Below are positions 7,243-14,729 of a stretch of DNA of 64,000 bases, piece by piece; positions within the stretch are counted from its first letter, which is position 1, and each line of letters starts with the position of its first letter. Made by a program: the position numbers and the translations under genes. The notes under the pieces are model-generated. The model searched no databases and was not told the DNA's origin. It saw nothing but the letters and a program-made list of their open reading frames with translations. The stretch comes from Miltoncostaea sp963771025 (GTDB taxonomy: Bacteria > Actinomycetota > Thermoleophilia > Miltoncostaeales > Miltoncostaeaceae), in NCBI GenBank assembly GCA_963771025.1, contig CAVYRL010000002.1:1-64000 (forward strand), given 5' to 3'.

Positions 7243-8624
7243 TCAGGAGCCTGGTCCGTTATCTCGACCGGCGCGCCGGCGTGGCTCCAACCCTGAAGCG
7301 CGCGCTGCGGTACGTGTTCCCCGACCACTGGACGTTCCTGTTCGGCGAGATCGCCCTCTACGCGTTCGTCGTCCTGGTGGTGACCGGCGTCTATCTCACG
7401 TTCTTCTTCCAGCCCAGCCTGGCCGAGACGACCTATGACGGCTCCTACGCGCCGCTGCGCGGCGCGCACATGTCCGACGCCTACCGCTCGGTGGTTGACC
7501 TCTCGCTCGACACCCGCGCGGGGCTGCTCATCCGCCAGACCCACCACTGGGCGGCGCTCGTCTTCGTGGCGGCGATCGCCGTCCACCTGATGCGGATCTT
7601 CTTCACCGGCGCGTTCCGCTCCCCGCGCGACGTGAACTACTACGTCGGCGTCACGATGCTGGCGCTGGCGCTGATGGAGGGCTTCGCCGGCTACTCGCTG
7701 GTGGACGATCTGCTGTCGGGCATGGGCCTCGCGATCGCCTACTCGGTCCTGATGTCGGTCCCGTTCGTCGGGGCGAACCTCGCGGTCGGTATATGGGGCG
7801 GCCAGTTCCCGGGATCCGACGCCTTCATGTCGCGCCTCTACATCGGTCACGTGCTACTGCTGCCCGTCGTGATCGGGATCCTGATGGCGCTGCACCTGCT
7901 CCTGATCACCCGGCCGCACCACACGCAGTTCCGCGGCCCGGGGCGCAGGGAGGGCAACACGGTCGGTAGCCGCATGTGGCCGGGCTATGCACTGCGCTCG
8001 GCCGGGCTCCTGTTCGCCGTGGCCGCGGTGCTCGTGCTCCTCGGCGGCCTGATCCAGATCAACCCGATCTGGCAGTGGGGTCCGTACGACATCGCCGAGT
8101 TGACCAACGGCGCGCAGCCAGACTGGTATCTCGGCTGGCTGATCGGCGCGTTGCGGCTGATGCCGGGGGTGGAGCTCACGCTGGGCGACCTGACGGTCCT
8201 GCCGAACCCGTTCTTCGGAGGCGTGCTCTTCCCCGGTGTGGTCTTCGGCGTCCTCTACCTGTGGCCGTTGTTCGAGCGCCTCGTGACCGGCGACGGCCGG
8301 CCTCACCACCTACTCGACCGGCCGCGCGACGCGCCCTGGCGCACCGCCTTCGGCGCGGCATTCTTCACCTGGATCCTCGTCGTCTTCCTCGCCGGCGCAG
8401 CCGACCAGGCCTTCGTCCACTTCGACATCCCCTACCAGCACCAGGTCACGTTCTTTCGCATTGCCGCGGTCGTGCTCCCGGTGGTCGTCTTCTGGTGCAC
8501 CAAGCGGATCTGCGACGAGCTGCGCGGTAGCGGCGCACACCCGCTGCGCGGTTGGACGGGGCGCATCGTGCGCCGCGGGCCGACGGGCGGGTTCGAGACG
8601 CGGGATAAACGATCGCCGCCCTGA
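7239..8624 (+). CDS. qcrB: Cytochrome b subunit of the bc complex
   Basis: This 461-residue protein starts at GTG 7239, overlapping the qcrA stop. The four haem-ligand histidines are visible: His102 and His116 in HHWAALVFVAAIAVH, and His204 and His219 in GHVLLLPV...ALH. The quinol-site motif is PDWY (about 293-296) in place of PEWY. The C-terminal part adds further helices and a basic tail, typical of Actinobacteria. It ends the operon. A 241-base piece of this gene (8198-8438) is duplicated at 361-601. Confidence 0.95.
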   Translation: MIRSLVRYLDRRAGVAPTLKRALRYVFPDHWTFLFGEIALYAFVVLVVTGVYLTFFFQPSLAETTYDGSYAPLRGAHMSDAYRSVVDLSLDTRAGLLIRQTHHWAALVFVAAIAVHLMRIFFTGAFRSPRDVNYYVGVTMLALALMEGFAGYSLVDDLLSGMGLAIAYSVLMSVPFVGANLAVGIWGGQFPGSDAFMSRLYIGHVLLLPVVIGILMALHLLLITRPHHTQFRGPGRREGNTVGSRMWPGYALRSAGLLFAVAAVLVLLGGLIQINPIWQWGPYDIAELTNGAQPDWYLGWLIGALRLMPGVELTLGDLTVLPNPFFGGVLFPGVVFGVLYLWPLFERLVTGDGRPHHLLDRPRDAPWRTAFGAAFFTWILVVFLAGAADQAFVHFDIPYQHQVTFFRIAAVVLPVVVFWCTKRICDELRGSGAHPLRGWTGRIVRRGPTGGFETRDKRSPP

Positions 8625-8735
8625 TCGCGATCTTCGGGACGAGCCCCGCAATGACCCTCTCGGCCTGCGCGTGGAGCGCCAGGAGGAGGCGGGAAGCCCC
8701 GATCGGTCGGCCTACCACCCCGCCCGCCGCGGAGC

Positions 8736-9245
8736 TCACATAGGCCGCTTGGGGGGATCCGGCGCCGATGCGGCGAATCGCCGGCGGCGTCCGACCGGGA
8801 GCGCCCACCACACGCAGCAGATGAGGGCGCCTGTCGAGACGGCGACGGCGATGGCGACCATCCGGGCGAAGAGCACATCGGTCACGAGGAGCATCGCTGA
8901 GGTCATCGACAGCGCGAGCGCTCCGAGCCCCCATAGCGTCATTATGTGGGCGGTTCTCACAACGTCGTCCTTGGCCCCCTCCCCGAAGCGCATCCGGTGT
9001 AGAGCGGTCGGCGCCATCAGTAGAACGGTCGCCGCGGCGGTGCTGAGCAGCGTGATGAAGTAGACATCGCGCTGGAAGACGCTCACCCGCTCAAACCCCG
9101 CGCTGAAGGGCACCGTCAGCAGGAAACCGAAGAGCACCTGCACGCCCGGCAGCGTGACCCGCAGTCCTTGCAGCAGCTCACCGAGCTGCCGGTCCGAGCG
9201 CTCGGCATCGGTCTCGTCGCGCCGCGGTCTGGCCGGCGTGCTCAT
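8736..9245 (-). CDS. DUF6328 family membrane protein
   Basis: This 169-residue protein has a polar N-terminus rich in Arg/Asp, then the motif LLQGLRVTLPGVQVLFGFLL and four transmembrane segments (about 35-55, 66-87, 107-127 and 131-152). The pattern is typical of DUF6328, small membrane proteins of unknown function common in Actinobacteria. It is convergent with qcrB and has no obvious operon partner. Confidence 0.75.
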   Translation of the reverse strand: MSTPARPRRDETDAERSDRQLGELLQGLRVTLPGVQVLFGFLLTVPFSAGFERVSVFQRDVYFITLLSTAAATVLLMAPTALHRMRFGEGAKDDVVRTAHIMTLWGLGALALSMTSAMLLVTDVLFARMVAIAVAVSTGALICCVWWALPVGRRRRFAASAPDPPKRPM

Positions 9246-9897
9246 CTGCTCGGGGCTCCTAGCGCCTTCGGTGCTCTTCGTCGGCGCTTACCCGCGATGC
9301 CGCTGCGCCGAACACCGCGGAGAGAAAACGGGATCGACTGGCATCGATCTTCATTTGTCGATTGAAGTGGCTCACGTCAATGGATCGGCGTCTCGGCCGA
9401 TCAAATCCGCGATCCCCAATGAGGCCCCAGACGCGCCGCTCGCGCCCCCCCCGGGGGGGTGCATGCGGTGCGAAATGCGCGCCGGCTTTCCCAGACAGGA
9501 CGCGAACCTGTGACCTTCGGTTCATAGGGCGCATCGCCCGCCGAACGCTCCGGGAGTGAGGCCATGATCAGGGAGCGAGGTTCGGGTCCTGGTACCTCGA
9601 GTACACGTATCGCAGCCGGGATCGCATGCTGACCAGCTCAACGGGGGCCGGCCTCCGCGAAGTCACCGCGTCTACCACCGGCTCCTGCTGGGACAGCTCG
9701 CCCGGATCCCCTACCTGCCGGCCCGGTGGCGCGCGCGCGTCGTCTCGTACCGGGTGCGCCGGGGGCGGCGCCCCGCCCGGGTGAGCGGCCCCTCTGCGGG
9801 GTCGCCCCGACCGTAGCCCGGCGTCGCGTGGAGCCGCGTCCGCCGTCCGGCCCGAGACCCGGGGAAGGCCCGGACCATCGTCCGAGCCAGGCGGTCG
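9246..9897. other. Gene-free stretch with a tRNA remnant
   Basis: No reading frame here has a known motif. The stretch contains a C-tract directly followed by a G-tract (9443-9457) and a tRNA 3'-half (9486-9524). The reading frames that cross the tRNA piece are artefacts. Confidence 0.55.
9486..9524 (-). tRNA. 3' half of a tRNA (tRNA-Asn-like), truncated
   Basis: On the minus strand this reads as the end of an anticodon stem (AACCG), a variable region (AAGGTC), a perfect five-pair T-arm (ACAGG, loop TTCGCGT, CCTGT) and an acceptor end CTGGGAA. That combination resembles actinobacterial tRNA-Asn. No D-arm or matching 5' acceptor strand (TTCCCAG) is found upstream, so it is not a working tRNA. 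Half-tRNAs like this are usual left-overs of integrase attachment sites. Confidence 0.5.
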
Positions 9898-10878
9898 TCA
9901 CACCCTCGCGGTGATCGTCCCCCTCAGAGTGCTGCTGTTTGGGACCCCTGCCCACTCTGCATGCACCACCCGGCGCGATCCGTCGGGGAGCCGGCAGACG
10001 CCGTCGAAGCTGAAGGATGCGGCCTGCGTGACCCTTCCGGTGCACGTCTGACCGCCGGGGAGGTACTCGAGCTGGAGCGAGGTGGACGGCGCGGCCACGG
10101 CCGACAGGAGCAGGTCGGCGCGAACCAGCACCGGCGTCCCGCCGGCGCCCCGTCCGGCCAGCGAGACGAGCTCCTCTACCGAGCCGTCCCGGCGGCTGAC
10201 GCGGCCCGTGAGGGTGTCATCGAAGCCGCGGCCCGCCGGAACCGTCCTCTGATGCTTGATCGACGGTGCGATCGCGAGCACCGCGGCGCCGAGAACGATT
10301 GCGCCGACGGCCCCCAGGGCGAGGCCCGCCGGCCACGCGAGGCGTCGGGAGCGGGGGGAGAAGCGCACCGCGCAGGCGGTGACGACCGCTCCGACGGCGA
10401 TCGCGTACATCGCGACGGCCCAGGGCGCCCGCGAGTCGGTGCCGGCGCCGATGCCGTGCAGCGTGGCGCCGATCCAGACCGCGAAGTTGAGGTAGTGGAC
10501 GCGCCGCCACACCCGGTATGGGAGGCGCGCGCGCAGGCGGTTCGAGATCGCCAGGGCGACCAGGAGTTCGGCCGCGACGATGCCGAGCGCCGTCCACAGC
10601 GGGCGATAGCTCGCCAGCAACGGCACGGCCAGCTGCGCGAGGGAGAACGGCAGGAACGCGTCGATGGCGATCGTCGCCACGTGCAGCGCGACGAAGGTGC
10701 CGACGAGCAGCCCGCCGAAGCGATGGATCTCGACCATCGAGGGCCTCGGCAGGCTCTGGACGCGCACCCTGCCCGCGAGCCCGACGCCTGCCACCAGGAC
10801 GGCGGTGAGCAGGAGATAGGCGACGATTCCCGCGGCGCGCGCGGCGTACCAATCGACCGGGTTCGAGGTCAGGTGCAC
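9898..10878 (-). CDS. Ferric reductase-like transmembrane protein with C-terminal soluble domain
   Basis: This 326-residue protein has about six transmembrane helices and His residues at positions expected for a ferric-reductase-like b-haem domain (EIHRFGG, ALHVATIAID, RVHYLNF, TLHGIGAG). The last third (after about residue 230) is a soluble beta-rich segment. It starts at GTG 10878, 10 bases inside the end of the ApbE-like gene, so the two are co-translated. Likely it moves electrons across the membrane, with ApbE flavinylating a partner. The partner could be the small upstream protein or one encoded elsewhere. Confidence 0.7.
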   Translation of the reverse strand: MHLTSNPVDWYAARAAGIVAYLLLTAVLVAGVGLAGRVRVQSLPRPSMVEIHRFGGLLVGTFVALHVATIAIDAFLPFSLAQLAVPLLASYRPLWTALGIVAAELLVALAISNRLRARLPYRVWRRVHYLNFAVWIGATLHGIGAGTDSRAPWAVAMYAIAVGAVVTACAVRFSPRSRRLAWPAGLALGAVGAIVLGAAVLAIAPSIKHQRTVPAGRGFDDTLTGRVSRRDGSVEELVSLAGRGAGGTPVLVRADLLLSAVAAPSTSLQLEYLPGGQTCTGRVTQAASFSFDGVCRLPDGSRRVVHAEWAGVPNSSTLRGTITARV

Positions 10879-11747
10879 TCAGGCCCCCGCACGGCGTCCA
10901 CGTCGGCCGGCCAGCCCTCGCTGAGCACGAGCTCTCCGGAGGGCCGGCGGAAGCGGCCCGCCAGCCCGTGCGCGGCCAGCCAGGCCGGGCCGTCGTCTCC
11001 ACGCAGGAGAGCCGCCTTCGCCGCCACGTCAGCGCCCAGGCAACTCGACGCCGACACGGTGACGTCGCTCCAGGGCGTGCGCGCCGGTCGTCCCGAGGCG
11101 GGATCGATCAGGTGGTGCTGCCAGACGCCGCCCCGACGCCAGCGCCGCCAGCCCGTGCTGCTCGTCGCGAGGCCTCCCGAGACGACGCGCACCGCGTCTC
11201 CGCCGGGGAGCCCGACGTCGATCGCTCCCGACACGGCCAGGTCCCCCCCGGCCGAGACGACGGCGTCGCGTGAGAGCAGGTCGAGCGCGTCGTCGACCGT
11301 GGTTCCCTTGGTCACGCCGTTGAGGTCCAGAACGAGCCCGGGCGGCCGGTGGACCACCCGGCCCTCGATCCGCACGTCGCGCCACCCGCGGCCGTCCGAG
11401 ACGAGATCGTGACAGGGGTCGGCCGACGCCGAGGGGGCTTCGACGAGCGCGGCGAAGTCGCGGTCGTAGCCCGCCCGCGCCATCGCCCGGCCCAGCGTCG
11501 GCACGACGACGCCCTCGGTGTCGGCCGCGGCGGCCAGCGCCAGCCCGAGCATCCGCGCGAAGCCCCCGGAGACGGTGAGGGCCGCCGCGCGCGACCGGTT
11601 GACCGCGGAGAGCTCGCTCGACGGATCGAAGCGGCTGAAGCGGCGCTCGCGCTCGCCGAAGAGCGCTTCGATGCGGGCGAACTCGAATGCGGACGCGCCC
11701 CCCACGAGTACCTCGCACCCCATCGCCCGAAAGGATCGGATGCTCAC
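10869..11747 (-). CDS. apbE: ApbE-like FAD:protein FMN transferase
   Basis: This 292-residue protein has the ApbE pattern: early FRAMGCEV (usually MGT), RFSRFDPSSELSAVN, DLNGVTKGTTVDDAL and SAGGDLAVSG, and a C-terminal HHLIDPASGRPA. The family moves FMN from FAD onto Thr/Ser of partner redox proteins, using Mg2+. I chose GTG 11747 because it forms a GTGA overlap with the upstream gene and sits just before the conserved start; a longer frame to 12023 has no ApbE similarity. Confidence 0.85.
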   Translation of the reverse strand: MSIRSFRAMGCEVLVGGASAFEFARIEALFGERERRFSRFDPSSELSAVNRSRAAALTVSGGFARMLGLALAAAADTEGVVVPTLGRAMARAGYDRDFAALVEAPSASADPCHDLVSDGRGWRDVRIEGRVVHRPPGLVLDLNGVTKGTTVDDALDLLSRDAVVSAGGDLAVSGAIDVGLPGGDAVRVVSGGLATSSTGWRRWRRGGVWQHHLIDPASGRPARTPWSDVTVSASSCLGADVAAKAALLRGDDGPAWLAAHGLAGRFRRPSGELVLSEGWPADVDAVRGPECT

Positions 11748-12010
11748 GATCCGCTGCTCTGCACCACGGGAGCGGCCTGCGACGGCGCCAGCTCGCCGGC
11801 CCCGAAGCCGCTCTGGGCGAGTGCGTCCACGAACGCGGTGGGCGGTTTCAGGGCGTGCGCCGGCCGCGCGTGGCCGCGCTCGGTGCCCTGCACCGTCGGC
11901 ACCGCGACGACGAACACCGCGGCCGACGCCACCGCGACGCCCGCCTTGACGCGACGGGCCCGCCTCCGGCCCGCCTCCGGATCCACCGCCCTCGCAGTGT
12001 CCCTGGGCAT
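11744..12010 (-). CDS. Small single-pass protein upstream of apbE
   Basis: This 88-residue protein has a basic N-terminus, one hydrophobic segment (about residues 21-40, signal anchor) and a polar outside tail rich in Ala/Gln/Ser ending in VVQSSGS. Its stop overlaps the ApbE start as GTGA. It lacks a clear FMN-attachment motif (D-x-x-[ST]-G-A-T), so a flavinylation target is possible but not shown. I do not recognise the family. Confidence 0.6.
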   Translation of the reverse strand: MPRDTARAVDPEAGRRRARRVKAGVAVASAAVFVVAVPTVQGTERGHARPAHALKPPTAFVDALAQSGFGAGELAPSQAAPVVQSSGS

Positions 12011-12063
12011 GACCGGTACTCAAGCAGGATGGTCTGGGAGTCAGCTGAGAGCGGGTCGGGCCG

Positions 12064-12263
12064 CTACGACCGTCCGGTCCCCAGGCGGGCGAGCACGGCG
12101 AGGACGCGGCGATTCACGTCGCCCGACGGCGGCAGGGCGAGCTTGGCGAAGATGTGCGCGACGTGGGCCTCGACGGTCTTGGGGCTGATGACCAGCCGCT
12201 CCTCGATCGCCCGGTCGACAGGCCCTGGGCGATCAGGTCGAGCACCTGCTCCTCCGGATGCAT
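12064..12263 (-). pseudogene. Frameshifted C-terminal HTH of a LuxR-family response regulator
   Basis: The minus strand reads HPEEQVLDLIAQGLS, then in another frame IEERLVISPKTVEAHVAHIF and AKLALPPSGDVNRRVLAVLA. This is the NarL/LuxR-type helix-turn-helix with a one-base loss between GLS and the expected NRAIEERL. The receiver domain is gone. A tRNA 3'-half lies just upstream (12289-12331), suggesting that recombination removed the front part. Confidence 0.75.
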
Positions 12264-12288
12264 TGTGGCCCTTTCCAGGGCTTTCTCA

Positions 12289-12331
12289 GTGGGCCGTGTA
12301 GGGCTCGAACCTACGACCTTGGGATCAAAAG
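12289..12331 (-). tRNA. 3' half of a tRNA (tRNA-Lys-like), truncated
   Basis: The minus strand reads an anticodon-loop-like CTTTTGA, a variable region, a five-pair T-arm (GTAGG, loop TTCGAGC, CCTAC) and acceptor ACGGCCC A. This matches the end of actinobacterial tRNA-Lys(TTT), whose 5' end is GGGCCGT. The upstream anticodon stem does not pair and there is no D-arm, so only the 3' half is present, as at an integrase attachment site. Confidence 0.55.
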
Positions 12332-12899
12332 GCCTGTGGCTGCCGTGTCGTCCCGTCTCGTCGGATAGCGAGGCGTCGTCTCCCGTACGGGGTCAGGTCC
12401 TTGGGCGTGCCGATTGTGTGTTCCTTTGGCGCCCTGCTCGGCGCCGTTCGTTTGCACGGCGTTTGCAGCCTCGAGCGACGCGGACGCGATCCGGCAGCGA
12501 AACGGACACGCCCGATGGACGCCCACCGGTCCGGCGACGGGATGACATCGCCCTACGACGCTTGAGCTTGGGAGGGACGGGGCGGGGCAGCGCTCCCTGC
12601 GAAAGCCTTCATGACCCGAGAGACGAACCGCCAGTCGAGAGTCAGGCACAGGGAAGAGCTCGAGAAGTCGCCTATCCGCGCCTCATCCTCCGACGCCCAG
12701 AGACCAAGCCGCTCCGTCGCGGCGCACCTGCTCGGCAACCCGCCCGGCGGGTTCAGCCAGCCGGACCAGCGGATCGACAGGGCACTGTACGAGGCCGCCG
12801 GCCGGACGGGGTCGTCGACGAATACGGCAAGCTCTACGCCGTGGCGCGGGCGCCAGACGCCTGAGGCCGGCACCTCACCGACCGGAGGACGATCGCGAC
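12332..12899. other. No recognisable gene
   Basis: Several reading frames cross this stretch on both strands but none has a motif I know or a consistent start. It may be the remains of an element once integrated at the adjoining tRNA half. Confidence 0.5.
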
Positions 12900-13532
12900 A
12901 TGAACCATGAGGGGTTCGTCATCGACCACGTCATCTTCGGCGTCGTCAACATCGACGCGGCGAGCGAGCGCCTGCGCGAGGAGCACGGCCTGGGCTCGGT
13001 GGCCGGCAGCCCGCACCTGGGCGGCACCAACAGCCGCATCGTGCCGCTCGGGCCCGAGTGCTTCCTGGAGCTGCTCGGAATCGAGGACCCGTCGAAGGAC
13101 GACGGGCGATGGCTGGAGGCCACCCTGCAGGGTCAGGACCGGCCGCTGTGGTGGTGCCTCGGCGTGAACGACCTGGACGACACCGCGGCACGGCGCGGCC
13201 TTCCCGTCCGGAGCGGCCAGGTGAGAGAGGACAGACCCGGCACCCTCACCTTCAGGAGCGCCGGCATGCCGCAGTACCCGCTCCCGTTCTTCCTCGCGCT
13301 CGTCGGCGACGCGGCGGCGCGGCACCGGATCCAGGAGCAGCGCTACGCGGCCGCCGGCCACACGTGCGGGCCCACCGGGTACACGTTCGTGGAGGTCGGC
13401 GATCACCAGCCCGTGCTGGAGGGGTGGCTCGGACCCGATCACGGCCTGCCGGTGCGCTACGCGCCCGGTACCGGTCCGGGCATCCACGCGTGCGGCATCG
13501 CCACGGCCGACGGGGAGATCGTCCTGCGCTGA
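12900..13532 (+). CDS. Glyoxalase-like (VOC superfamily) protein
   Basis: This 210-residue protein begins FVIDHVIFGVVNIDAASERL, the opening of the Glyoxalase_3-like fold (PF13468). It has GGTNSRIVPLG and CFLELLGIEDP, which carry the usual metal-site His/Glu pair in an altered form. A purine-rich site (GGAGG, 12885-12889) sits ahead of the ATG. Substrate unknown; members are often annotated only as VOC proteins. It stands alone among relics. Confidence 0.75.
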   Translation: MNHEGFVIDHVIFGVVNIDAASERLREEHGLGSVAGSPHLGGTNSRIVPLGPECFLELLGIEDPSKDDGRWLEATLQGQDRPLWWCLGVNDLDDTAARRGLPVRSGQVREDRPGTLTFRSAGMPQYPLPFFLALVGDAAARHRIQEQRYAAAGHTCGPTGYTFVEVGDHQPVLEGWLGPDHGLPVRYAPGTGPGIHACGIATADGEIVLR

Positions 13533-13547
13533 TCCGGATGGGCCGTA

Positions 13548-13997
13548 CTTCACCCGGAGCGACCCAAGCGCACCTCCGAGCCCATCGCGTCCCTCCTGAT
13601 GTTCGCAGTCGCCGCCATGGCCGCCACGAACCCACCCCTCGACGCGGCTCGGCTCGACGTCGTCCCGAGCGCTCTTTGGGGACGGGCCGAGAGCATCCGG
13701 GTGGTCGCGCGGTCATCGCTCGTCGCCTTCGCTCCGCTGAGCTTCGGACTACTGGCGGACGCCCTCGGCGGCCAGGGAGCCGGCCTCCAGGCCCCGGCCT
13801 CGGCGGGCGGGCCTGGAGAAGGCGCGGCGCTGGCGGCGACTATGCTGATCATGCTCGCCCCACTGGCGCTTTCGGCGATCCTGCTGCTGCTGGCAAGAGC
13901 GAGCTATCCGCGCGACGTTGCGGTCGCCGAGGCAGGGGACCGCCGCTTCGGGGGCCGAGCGATGCCCTCCGGCAGCAGCGCATGGACGAAGGCCTGA
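13548..13997 (+). pseudogene. C-terminal piece of an MFS transporter
   Basis: The plus strand reads NPPLDAARLDVVPSALWGRA, then APLSFGLLADALGG and a last hydrophobic helix (about 13842-13905). This is the pattern of the last third of MFS permeases, where LDAARLD(V/I)(V/M)P and the following GRAE are conserved. The first nine or so helices are absent; upstream is the end of the glyoxalase-like gene. It has an ATG (13599) and might be translated, but as a transporter it is dead. Confidence 0.6.
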
Positions 13998-14146
13998 GGC
14001 GATCTGCCACGCAGCCGCTGATAGGCCACGTGACCGGGAGCGCGTCGTCGACCCCTCAAGAGGCCAGGTATGCCCTGCCGTGGGCACGCCCCAGGTTTCG
14101 GCGAGGGCCGGAGGGGGCTCCTCGCCTGCCGGGCCACGCCGGACGA

Positions 14147-14488
14147 CTAGCGGCCCTCGTCGTCCACGGGGCAGAAGCCGCCCATCCAGACCGGCATCTC
14201 GCGGAATGTCGTGGCCCCCTCGGACAGGCCGGCGCCGTAGGTATCGGCGAGGTAGGCCAGGATGCGCCGCCGATCCCAGACGGCCAATGGGCCGTCCACG
14301 AGCATCGGCACCTGGGGCGGCTCGCCCTGCGCGGCGACGAGCGCGGCCCGCGCGACCGGGTCGCCGCGCACCGTGATCGCGTCGTAGGAGAGGTCGAGGG
14401 CGTCCAGGGCCGCCTTGACCTCCACGCACTTCCAGCAATCCGGCGCGTCGTAGAGGACCACCGCGTCGCTCCCGTCGTGGGCCGCCAC
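14147..14488 (-). CDS. Glutaredoxin/GST-N-like thioredoxin-fold protein
   Basis: This roughly 113-residue protein has AVVLYDAPDCWKCVEVKAAL: a CWKC redox pair at the start of a thioredoxin fold. It is followed by VPMLVDGPLAVWDRRRILAYL, the cis-Pro and helix of glutathione S-transferase N-terminal domains. GTG 14488 is preferred; the frame continues upstream to 14617, but that part is a scrap of a permease gene. The C-terminal GST domain is missing, so it acts, if at all, as a single-domain oxidoreductase. Confidence 0.65.
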   Translation of the reverse strand: MAAHDGSDAVVLYDAPDCWKCVEVKAALDALDLSYDAITVRGDPVARAALVAAQGEPPQVPMLVDGPLAVWDRRRILAYLADTYGAGLSEGATTFREMPVWMGGFCPVDDEGR

Positions 14489-14579
14489 CCGGGTGGATGA
14501 CGATCGGACACTATCCCCGCCGTCGCAGGACGTCAGGGACCCGAGTGCTCCCGGCCACGGATGCCCGGTTGCCGAGACG

Positions 14580-14627
14580 TCTCCGATCACGCTTGCGGCA
14601 GGCCAGGCCACGACCATGGCGATCGCC
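14580..14627 (-). pseudogene. 48-bp scrap of an ABC permease gene
   Basis: These 48 bases match 28931-28978, inside the YnjC-like permease gene, with three differences. Both encode AIAMVVAWPAA.VIG on the minus strand. The match stops abruptly on both sides. It is too long and too exact for convergence at this composition, so it is a relic of a homologous gene or a recombination scar. Confidence 0.65.
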
Positions 14628-14729
14628 TCTATGAGCCACTTCTGGCGGGACCACAGACCCGCGTGCGGGTCTGCGAGTCACTGACTGTTCCGGTCGTGGC
14701 CCCGCCGCCGGCAGCGGGCGCCTTCAGCG

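Noticed and set aside
9443..9457. C8G7 palindrome as a terminator
   Set aside because: The arms touch, leaving no loop, and no transcript is expected to end there.
9259..9534. Apparent 91-residue minus-strand protein crossing the first tRNA half
   Set aside because: Its recognisable part (NRRSQVRVLSG) is translated tRNA sequence; the rest has no similarity.
12154..12864. Apparent 236-residue plus-strand protein crossing the second tRNA half
   Set aside because: GLEPTTLGSKG is the usual mistranslation of a tRNA 3' end, and the frame also runs through the LuxR relic on the other strand.
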